Shown piece by piece: positions 7,176 through 12,312 of a stretch of DNA of 15,609 nucleotides; positions within the stretch are counted from its first letter, which is position 1, and every line of letters starts with the position of its first letter. Source of the stretch: an uncultured Chloroflexota bacterium (GTDB taxonomy: Bacteria; Chloroflexota; Anaerolineae; Aggregatilineales; Phototrophicaceae); assembly GCA_937927665.1 (NCBI GenBank), contig CALBRY010000033.1, positions 1 to 15,609 on the forward strand, given 5' to 3'. The position numbers were made by a program, and so were the translations under genes. Below the pieces are notes generated by a model. It worked only from the letters and a program-made list of their open reading frames with translations, was not told the DNA's origin and made no database searches.

Positions 7176-7192
7176 GAGTGGATTTACCACTC
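7176..7192 (+). promoter_or_regulatory. Hairpin at the 5' end of the pilin leader
   Basis: GAGTGG (7176-7181), loop ATTTA, CCACTC (7187-7192) form a perfect 6-bp stem with a 5-nt loop. It falls within a few nucleotides of the predicted transcript start. A terminal stem-loop of this sort can protect an mRNA from 5' decay; as DNA it could instead be an operator. Confidence 0.45.
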
Positions 7193-7227
7193 TAACAATA
7201 GCGTGTTTATCGCAAGGAGATTATCCC

Positions 7228-7374
7228 ATGCTGTATATGCCCCGTGAAGAAGGTCAAGGTCTCGTCGAATACGCGTTGATCCTCGTCCTCGTTGCCGTCG
7301 TCGTCATCGTCATTCTCGCGTTGCTTGGCCCGGCGATCGGTAACATTTTCAGCAACATCGTCAACACGCTCTAA
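7228..7374 (+). CDS. Flp/Fap family type IVb pilin
   Basis: The start at 7228 is set by AAGGAGA (7214-7220), 7 nt upstream; this gives 48 residues, the usual size for these mini-pilins. An in-frame ATG at 7174 would add 18 unrelated residues and lies at the likely transcript start. The leader MLYMPREEG ends with the glycine before the prepilin peptidase site. The mature chain begins QGLVEYALILV, with the conserved Glu at +5 and Tyr at +6, followed by one long hydrophobic helix (LILVLVAVVVIVILALLG) and a short tail (AIGNIFSNIVNTL). It would be processed by a TadV/PilD-like peptidase and assembled by a Tad-type secretion machine into adhesive pili. None of that machinery is in the window, so this is an orphan copy. 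It has its own promoter and terminator. Confidence 0.93.
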   Translation: MLYMPREEGQGLVEYALILVLVAVVVIVILALLGPAIGNIFSNIVNTL

Positions 7375-7397
7375 TTGGCTCGCTTCTGCGAACCCAG

Positions 7398-7427
7398 ACG
7401 CCCCGGTACGCCGGGGCGTTTGTATTT
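7398..7427 (+). terminator. Strong intrinsic terminator after the Flp pilin gene
   Basis: ACGCCCCGG (7398-7406) pairs perfectly with CCGGGGCGT (7411-7419) around the tetraloop TACG, followed by TTTGTATTT. The T-run is only on the plus strand, so it serves the pilin gene. The convergent dehydratase gene ends 11 nt away. Confidence 0.85.
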
Positions 7428-7437
7428 CTAATCCCCG

Positions 7438-8379
7438 TTACAGCGCGATTCCGTCCGCACCTGCTCCACACACCAACACACACAGCGTCTCGTTGGGGCG
7501 TGTGACGAATTTGTTCGTCAGCACCGCCGCCATACTTGCCGCGCCGCTGAGTTCCGCCGCCATGCCTGTTTCAAACCACAGCCAGTCTGCCGCCGCGTAC
7601 ATTTCTTCGTCGCTGACCAACACGATCTCATCAACCGTTTCGCGGATGATATCGTAATTGATCTGCGCGGTGCGACGGGGCGCAAGCGTACCCGCTTTGG
7701 TGGTAATCTGGTCGAGCGTGATCAAACCGCCTGCCGCCAAACTCGCTTTGAGGGTTGGCGCGCCGGTCGGTTCAACGCCGATCACGCGGGCATCCGGTTT
7801 TACGGCTTTAATCGCCGCGCCGATCCCCGCGATCAAACCGCCGCCGCCAATCGCCACAACGATTGTTTCAAGGTTGGGCAGGTCTTCCAAAACTTCTAAG
7901 CCGATTGTCCCCTGTCCGGCGATGATGGTGGCATCCGCGAACGGGTGAATATATGTTACGCCCTTCGCCTCCGCGACTTCGAGCGCGAGTTTTTGCGCGT
8001 CGTCAAATACTTCGCCTTCGAGGACGACGCTTGCGCCCCAGCGCTTGAGCTTGTCGATCTTGTGCGGCGGTACGGTGCGCGGGAGATAAACCGTCGTCGG
8101 TACGCGGGTGATATGCCCCGCATACGCGACGGCGATTCCATGATTTCCGCCGGATGCTGTGCTGATCCCGCGCTCTAGCTGTTCAGGTGAGAGCGAGAGA
8201 ATCTTATTCATCGCGCCGCGCGCTTTGAACGATCCTGTCACTTGCAGACTTTCCAGCTTTAGCCAAACATCCGCCTGAAACGGCTTCTCGCGCAGCGCCG
8301 CAGCATGCAGCGTTGGCGTGCGCCGAACCGATTGCGCGATCCGGCGGCGTGCCGCTTCGATTTCATGCAGTTGTACCAT
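7438..8379 (-). CDS. Threonine/serine dehydratase, PLP-dependent (fold type II)
   Basis: The 313-residue product is a fold-type II PLP enzyme expected to deaminate threonine to 2-oxobutyrate (or serine to pyruvate) in the cytosol. The Schiff-base lysine is K52 in TGSFKARGAMNK, the substrate-carboxylate loop is SGGNHG (76-81), and the glycine-rich phosphate-binding loop is GGGGLIAG (178-185). The position that contacts the pyridine nitrogen near the C-terminus appears to be Cys304 in VCGAGADG. There is no C-terminal ACT domain, so it is of the short, catabolic type rather than the isoleucine-feedback type; serine racemase and related enzymes share this layout, so the substrate is not certain. 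It begins 9 nt after the stop of the HTH membrane gene, with no good promoter between, so the two form an operon. The Shine-Dalgarno is weak. Confidence 0.93.
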   Translation of the reverse strand: MVQLHEIEAARRRIAQSVRRTPTLHAAALREKPFQADVWLKLESLQVTGSFKARGAMNKILSLSPEQLERGISTASGGNHGIAVAYAGHITRVPTTVYLPRTVPPHKIDKLKRWGASVVLEGEVFDDAQKLALEVAEAKGVTYIHPFADATIIAGQGTIGLEVLEDLPNLETIVVAIGGGGLIAGIGAAIKAVKPDARVIGVEPTGAPTLKASLAAGGLITLDQITTKAGTLAPRRTAQINYDIIRETVDEIVLVSDEEMYAAADWLWFETGMAAELSGAASMAAVLTNKFVTRPNETLCVLVCGAGADGIAL

Positions 8380-8388
8380 GTTGTCTTG

Positions 8389-8976
8389 TTACCCGTTGGT
8401 CAAATAGTCGTCGATTGCGCTGCGCGCGATCCGGTAACCGCTCGCTGTACGCGCGGCGGGGAGTTTACCGTCGTTGATCAAACCTTCTATATCCGCTTCG
8501 GGGACGCGCAAATATGCGGCGGCTTCGCTGACCGTCATGACACTGGGGGCGGCGGTGCGTGCGCCATAGGGCGACGAGGAAACGGGATAGGAGGCACTCG
8601 GCGGGCGCACCATCGGCGGGAATTCGGCACGAACTCCCGGCGGGGTTGGTGGACGCGAGAAGATCAGATAGGACGCGACCGCTACGGAGATGATCATCGA
8701 AATGACTTCGAGCGTCATCAAGCTGGCATATTCTGGCGTATCCATGATCGCCATCAAGCCATCCATCGAATCGAGCATGGCGGGATCGAGTGTGCTAATG
8801 TAGGTCGAAACGATGTAGAAACTGGCACAAAAGCTGATGGTGAACGGCGCCGCCAGCACAATACCAATTAAACGCCCCTGATCTTTCGGGATATCGCGAC
8901 CTAAAAACCGAAAATCGCCTTTGATGAGCAGAAAAATGCCCAGGAGCAGTAATACGAGACTCATACGCGCCACCAT
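8389..8976 (-). CDS. Membrane protein with C-terminal excisionase-type helix-turn-helix domain
   Basis: I choose the ATG at 8976 (195 residues) because it lies about 30 nt after the start expected from the TATAAT at 9018-9013. The open frame extends to 9213, but that extension is Cys-rich, unlike a protein, and runs through the structured RNA region. Membrane segments are at about 4-19, 36-60 and 86-106. A Pro/Ser-rich linker (107-145) then leads to an HTH_17/MerR-like fold at 146-192 (VMTVSEAAAYLRVPEADIEGLINDGKLPAARTASGYRIARSAIDDYL shown here by its ends VMTVSEAAAYL and IARSAIDDYL). This domain normally binds DNA, for example in phage excisionases. A membrane-tethered version could be a transcription regulator or simply reuse the fold. 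The dehydratase gene follows at 9 nt in the same transcription unit. Its Shine-Dalgarno is poor. Confidence 0.8.
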   Translation of the reverse strand: MVARMSLVLLLLGIFLLIKGDFRFLGRDIPKDQGRLIGIVLAAPFTISFCASFYIVSTYISTLDPAMLDSMDGLMAIMDTPEYASLMTLEVISMIISVAVASYLIFSRPPTPPGVRAEFPPMVRPPSASYPVSSSPYGARTAAPSVMTVSEAAAYLRVPEADIEGLINDGKLPAARTASGYRIARSAIDDYLTNG

Positions 8977-9012
8977 TCTCAATGCCGGAACTGCAAACTT
9001 TACCGTGTCTCT

Positions 9013-9018
9013 ATTATA
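9013..9018 (-). promoter_or_regulatory. -10 element (TATAAT) of the HTH-dehydratase operon
   Basis: On the minus strand 9018-9013 reads TATAAT, with transcription expected near 9006, 30 nt before the chosen ATG at 8976. No good -35 is visible, and the -35 region falls inside the inverted repeat at 9029-9056, which may therefore be a regulatory site. Confidence 0.5.
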
Positions 9019-9028
9019 ACCAAAGCAA

Positions 9029-9056
9029 AAGGCGAACAGACTATGCTGTTCGCCTT
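9029..9056. terminator. Perfect 11-bp inverted repeat: terminator on the minus strand or operator
   Basis: AAGGCGAACAG (9029-9039) and CTGTTCGCCTT (9046-9056) are perfect inverted copies with a 6-nt loop. On the minus strand the stem is followed by TTTGCTTT, so it could end transcription coming from the 9058-9324 region. It also spans the -35 position of the TATAAT at 9018-9013, so an operator role is an alternative. Confidence 0.55.
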
Positions 9057-9057
9057 G

Positions 9058-9234
9058 CATTTGGGGGGTTGCCACGAGGCATTCGGTTTTTCGCGGACAG
9101 CACGCAGCGGATAGTTGCCCCTGTGCCGGAGGGCAGTCCGCTGTCTGCCAGAGGAGTGCTGCGCGTAACGCGCATGTGTGTCCGCTGGAGAAGCATTTTG
9201 GTAGACTGTGCATAATTTCACAATCACCCTAATG
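9058..9234 (+). ncRNA. Structured non-coding RNA candidate, 6S-RNA-like
   Basis: This 177-nt stretch folds into a rod with a central bubble. The closing stem is 9058-9071 with 9221-9234 (12 of 14 positions pair). The bubble is roughly 9072-9085 against 9195-9220. The upper stem is 9086-9099 with 9179-9194, 14 pairs and one 2-nt bulge. Inside are a hairpin arm (9106-9111 with 9137-9142, continued by 9115-9120 with 9131-9136) and a small hairpin GCGCG-TAA-CGCGC (9161-9173). Closing stem, bubble and terminal stem are the architecture of 6S RNA, the inhibitor of sigma-70 RNA polymerase, and GTCCGCTGGAGAAGC (9180-9194) loosely resembles the GTCCGTCCGAGAAGC segment of the E. coli molecule. Four non-Watson-Crick pairs are all G-U on the plus strand and would be A-C mismatches on the minus strand, which favours plus. 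Against that, a TATCAT -10-like hexamer (9237-9232) and the T-tailed hairpin at 9029-9056 would suit a minus-strand transcript. The assignment was folded by hand. Confidence 0.42.
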
Positions 9235-9259
9235 ATACCCCGGAAAAGAGACGACAAAC

Positions 9260-9314
9260 CGCGACGAACGTCACTAGTGATCATGACATGCAGCACTCAC
9301 CGACGCGACGAACG
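9260..9314. repeat. Two direct copies of CGCGACGAACG, 44 bp apart
   Basis: CGCGACGAACG occurs at 9260-9270 and again at 9304-9314, a spacing of 44 bp or about four helical turns. Between them lies the palindrome TCACTAGTGA (9271-9280). The pair sits between the structured RNA region and the end of the secreted propeller gene. Equal helical phase would suit a protein binding to one face of the DNA, but no function is shown. Confidence 0.4.
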
Positions 9315-9324
9315 CCCGGTTTAG

Positions 9325-10530
9325 TTAGGGTGCGGCGAACTGCCGGACATCCTGCCCCACCAGTACTGCACCCGTGCCGCTGGTTTCGGCTGTGTACACA
9401 GTAACCGGAATTACACCCGTAAAGGGGTTCCCCTGTGCCAGCGCGGTGACGAATGCGTCCTGATTGGCGATCACACTGAACATGAGGGTATCGGCATCGA
9501 CCGCCGCCATGCGTCCGACGGCGAAGCCTTCGCCCTGATAAACAAGCGATTCCGCATTTGTGACCGGATCGACACGGTGAATGCTCACGGTATAACTCGG
9601 GATCGGGTAATCGGCTGACAGCCCAATAGAATCGATCACACGGGTGCGTTCTTCGGCTGTTAAACCCTCCAACAGATCGCCGCTTTCGACGCGGGAACTG
9701 TAAAACACCGCGCCATCGACGCCAACCGCGATCTGATCCGGTTGTGCGCTGGTCGGAATTTGAGTCATCGTGAGTGTGGACAGATCAACGCGGACGAGGA
9801 TGGGGAAGGCGCGCTGCGCGTCGTTTGTATTCAGGTAAACAGCGTAAAGCTGAGTGCCATCCGGCGAGATCGCCGCGCGGAACATATCCTCACTGCCGGG
9901 GATCGTCAGGTCTTCGCCTGTCACGGGATTGAGCAAGCCATAGCCGATACCCGCGCACGAATTGCTGTAGAGATACCCGTAAAGTGTTTCTATCAATGCC
10001 AGTTGGTTTCCCATGAAGCCCGCTTCAAGCCCGTAGACTGCGTCTGCCGGGAATGGACTTCCGCCGCCGCATCCGACCTGCCACACAAAACTACCGATCT
10101 GCGCGGGCTGTGCGCCTTGCTGCGGTGCGACCAGCATCAGCCGCACGGTGTAGGGCGTGTTCCCGCTGAAATCGGGGGCTTCCGGGGGCAGCACAAATAG
10201 GAGATCGCCCGTGCTGTTGAACAGCGGCGGGAATGGCTCGATGCCGCCTGATACTTGATAGCTGTTTCCTGCTGCCAGATCGATCAGCCACAATTCAAAA
10301 AAGCCTTCAACGCTGCCGATGACGGCGATTTTGTCACCTGCCGCATTCCATACTTGCTGCCCAATATACGAAAATGGGAGGTCATACAGGGTGCCGTTTC
10401 CAGCGCTGTCATACACCACGATGTCGCCATCCATGACGGCAGAGAACCACGCCGTACCCTGAGCCGCCGCGCCTGTCGCCACCAGCATGAGTGCCAACAA
10501 ACCCAACGCGATCCACTTGCGTACAACCAT
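9325..10530 (-). CDS. Secreted beta-propeller (WD40/TolB-like) protein
   Basis: The 401-residue product begins with a signal peptide (MVVRKWIALGLLALMLVATGAAA, cleavage near 23). The mature part is beta-rich, with repeated strand-turn motifs of the TolB/WD40-like propeller type: NAAGDKIAVIG (62-72), NSTGDLLFVLP (105-115) and ISPDGTQLYAVYL (221-233). Segments such as FELWLIDLAAGNSYQV and VSIHRVDPVTNAESLVY fit further blades. C154 and C192 may form a disulfide. No enzymatic motif is seen; such proteins are usually binding or sensing modules outside the membrane. The start is supported by AGGGAG about 8 nt upstream, the same ribosome binding site form as the secreted gene at 5300. The NmrA-like gene ends 57 nt upstream on the same strand, so read-through is possible. 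Confidence 0.85.
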   Translation of the reverse strand: MVVRKWIALGLLALMLVATGAAAQGTAWFSAVMDGDIVVYDSAGNGTLYDLPFSYIGQQVWNAAGDKIAVIGSVEGFFELWLIDLAAGNSYQVSGGIEPFPPLFNSTGDLLFVLPPEAPDFSGNTPYTVRLMLVAPQQGAQPAQIGSFVWQVGCGGGSPFPADAVYGLEAGFMGNQLALIETLYGYLYSNSCAGIGYGLLNPVTGEDLTIPGSEDMFRAAISPDGTQLYAVYLNTNDAQRAFPILVRVDLSTLTMTQIPTSAQPDQIAVGVDGAVFYSSRVESGDLLEGLTAEERTRVIDSIGLSADYPIPSYTVSIHRVDPVTNAESLVYQGEGFAVGRMAAVDADTLMFSVIANQDAFVTALAQGNPFTGVIPVTVYTAETSGTGAVLVGQDVRQFAAP

Positions 10531-10587
10531 TTTGTGCCGCTCCCTGAGTGCAAGTCTAATTTATCGGAGTGTAGCGAAGCGGTGCGA

Positions 10588-11451
10588 TCACGCAACGGAT
10601 GATTTTGACCATTCGGCGGCGAACTGTTCGATGGTGGTGGTGGGCTTGCCGAGCAAACTCCATGTGTCGGTGCTGATAAATGTTTCGCGGCGGCGGTCAT
10701 AATGCGCCATCAGTTCGTATGCCGATTTTTGCGCCGGGCTGAACAGTCCGCTCAACCGCAGCACCCACAGCGGCAGATGGGTCACACGTACACCGCCGCC
10801 GATCACGCTGGCATAACGGCGGGCGGCTTCGGTAAAGGTGATCGCCTCCGCGCCCTGCACGTTTAAGGTGCGGTTTTGAATCGTCTTGCGCTTCGCCAGC
10901 GCTGTGACCACCTGTGATGCAAAATCGCGGGCGGCGATCCAGTACAGCGGCGACGGTTGTTTACCCACGACCATGATCTGCTGCTTCATCAACAGCACCA
11001 GCGGGATTGATTCCATAAACCATGTCGGGCGAAAGATCAGGTAGGGATTGCCGGACGCGCGAATCTGCTCCTCGGCGTGAAACTTGAACGTGAGATCATG
11101 AAAATGCGGGGTTTCGGCGGCGTCGATCTCGCTCAATTTGAGGATGAGGGCATCGCGGGGGACTGCCCGCAAAATGTTTTCGACACCGTGTTTTTCTGCG
11201 ACAAATGCGGCGTTCGGATCGGTTGTTTCCGGCAGGTTGATATAAACCGCCGTTTGATCTTTCATCGCGGCGGCGATCGACTCCGGCTGGCGGAGATCAC
11301 CCGCGCACCATTCGACATTTTCCGGGAACAGTGCGCGGGCGCGTGCCGGATCACGGGTGAGGACGCGCACCTGATGCCCTGCGTTCACCAGCGCGCGTAC
11401 GACTGGTTGACCGATCCGCCCTGTTCCGCCAATCATCAGAATCCGTTCCAT
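10588..11451 (-). CDS. NmrA-like NAD(P)-binding protein (atypical short-chain dehydrogenase)
   Basis: The 287-residue product opens with MERILMIGGTGRIGQPVV, a Rossmann fold with the GGTGRIG dinucleotide loop at residues 8-14, followed by LTRDPARARAL (31-41), the arginine-rich second strand typical of NADP preference, and GDL at 51-53. The rest resembles NmrA/HSCARG-type and NAD(P)H-quinone-like SDR_a5 proteins, which sense the redox state or reduce small carbonyls and quinones. The SDR Tyr-x3-Lys pair is not evident, so a sensor or ligand-binding role is as likely as catalysis. No good Shine-Dalgarno is seen before the ATG at 11451. The upstream region carries three TCTC/GAGA palindromes overlapping a GATAAT -10, so the gene is probably under repressor control. 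The substrate is unknown. Confidence 0.88.
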   Translation of the reverse strand: MERILMIGGTGRIGQPVVRALVNAGHQVRVLTRDPARARALFPENVEWCAGDLRQPESIAAAMKDQTAVYINLPETTDPNAAFVAEKHGVENILRAVPRDALILKLSEIDAAETPHFHDLTFKFHAEEQIRASGNPYLIFRPTWFMESIPLVLLMKQQIMVVGKQPSPLYWIAARDFASQVVTALAKRKTIQNRTLNVQGAEAITFTEAARRYASVIGGGVRVTHLPLWVLRLSGLFSPAQKSAYELMAHYDRRRETFISTDTWSLLGKPTTTIEQFAAEWSKSSVA

Positions 11452-11484
11452 GAGGGTCTGCTTCTGCCTGTAGTGTGCCTGTTA

Positions 11485-11553
11485 TGAGATGATTATCTCA
11501 AAAGAGACGATTGTCTCCAGATCAGGATCGGCGGCGGTGTCTCATATGAGACA
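11485..11553 (-). promoter_or_regulatory. Triple TCTC/GAGA palindrome over the promoter of the NmrA-like gene
   Basis: Three palindromes share TCTC/GAGA half-sites: TGAGAT-GATT-ATCTCA (11485-11500), GAGAC-GATT-GTCTC (11504-11517) and the 16-bp TGTCTCATATGAGACA (11538-11553). The first two have the same GATT spacer and are 18 bp apart centre to centre. On the minus strand the first contains a GATAAT -10-like hexamer and the second lies between it and the -35 position, so binding would block the promoter of the gene starting at 11451. The layout fits a dimeric repressor of the TetR, MarR or HxlR kind; the regulator is not encoded next to it. Confidence 0.6.
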
Positions 11554-11591
11554 GAAATGGCGGTTTTGCTCGATAATGTGCTGAAAGGCGG

Positions 11592-12296
11592 CTACCTGCG
11601 CGATTGGTGCGACATTGGCTCGACTGCGTAGTCGGATCGCGGGGAGTCATGGTGTTGTTCTCGAGTGCGCGCCAAGTTTCTGAGGCGTGCCGGGTCTTGG
11701 TGCATGGTTTTGTAGATCACAAAATCGAAGCTGCCTTGATGCGAGATCACCTGAGCGGGAACGCCAGCGGCAACCGCACAATCGGGCAGGGAGCGGGTGA
11801 CAACGGCATTCGCACCGATGGCGACATCATCGCCGATGTGAATACTGCCGATCAGTTTTGCGCCTGCCGCGATATAAACGCGGTCGCCGATCGTGGGCAG
11901 TCCTTTACGCTCACCGCGCCCGCCTACGCCGATCGTGACTTCGTGCGAAAGGTTGCAGTTTTCGCCCATCTCCACCGCGCCGACGAAAATTGACCCGAAG
12001 TGATTGATATACAATCCGCGCCCGATGCGCGCCTGTACCGAAATCGAACAGCCGGAGTAAATTTCGATTAAGCGCTTGCCGACGATGTACACCGGACGCA
12101 GCAGCGCCATCAGCGGCGCAAGCGCGCCATCATAGTTCCAGAGCCAATAGCCGATGCGGTAATAAATCCCGGCAATTGCACCGGGACACATTACCGCGAT
12201 GGCTAAATAGGATCGTTTTTCGGTCAGGTGGTAGCGCGAGAGATCATCCCGAATGGTGCGAAGCGTACTTCGCAGCGAGATCGGTTGTTTGGGCAT
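11592..12296 (-). CDS. Left-handed beta-helix (hexapeptide) acyltransferase, serine-acetyltransferase-like
   Basis: I choose the ATG at 12296 (234 residues): GGAG lies 11 nt upstream and it leaves 16 nt after the previous gene, whereas the upstream ATG at 12395 would overlap that gene by 83 nt. Residues about 85-185 are a hexapeptide left-handed beta-helix (IGRGLYINHFGSIFVGAVEMG; TIGDRVYIAAGAKLIG; IHIGDDVAIGANAVVTRSLP), ending with AAGVPAQVIS, the typical closing of CysE-like enzymes. H99 sits where serine acetyltransferase has its catalytic Asp-His, but the Asp is Asn98 here. An N-terminal helical part (1-80) has a hydrophobic stretch. In this glycosyltransferase operon an O-acetyltransferase for an exopolysaccharide sugar is more likely than cysteine biosynthesis; acetyl-CoA would be the donor. 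That is inference from context. Confidence 0.88.
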   Translation of the reverse strand: MPKQPISLRSTLRTIRDDLSRYHLTEKRSYLAIAVMCPGAIAGIYYRIGYWLWNYDGALAPLMALLRPVYIVGKRLIEIYSGCSISVQARIGRGLYINHFGSIFVGAVEMGENCNLSHEVTIGVGGRGERKGLPTIGDRVYIAAGAKLIGSIHIGDDVAIGANAVVTRSLPDCAVAAGVPAQVISHQGSFDFVIYKTMHQDPARLRNLARTREQHHDSPRSDYAVEPMSHQSRR

Positions 12297-12312
12297 TGCG
12301 TGTCTAACTCCA

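Noticed and set aside
9029..9056. LexA (SOS) box
   Set aside because: It contains GAAC and GTTC, but they are 10 nt apart rather than the 4 nt of the Gram-positive-type site.
8977..9213. N-terminal extension of the HTH membrane protein to the ATG at 9213
   Set aside because: The extra 79 residues are Cys-rich and not protein-like, pass through the TATAAT at 9018-9013 and lie in the structured RNA region.
9058..9234. tmRNA, SRP RNA or RNase P RNA
   Set aside because: No tRNA-like T-loop or tag frame, no SRP tetraloop segment, and no RNase P GAGGAAAGTCC-type core could be found on either strand.
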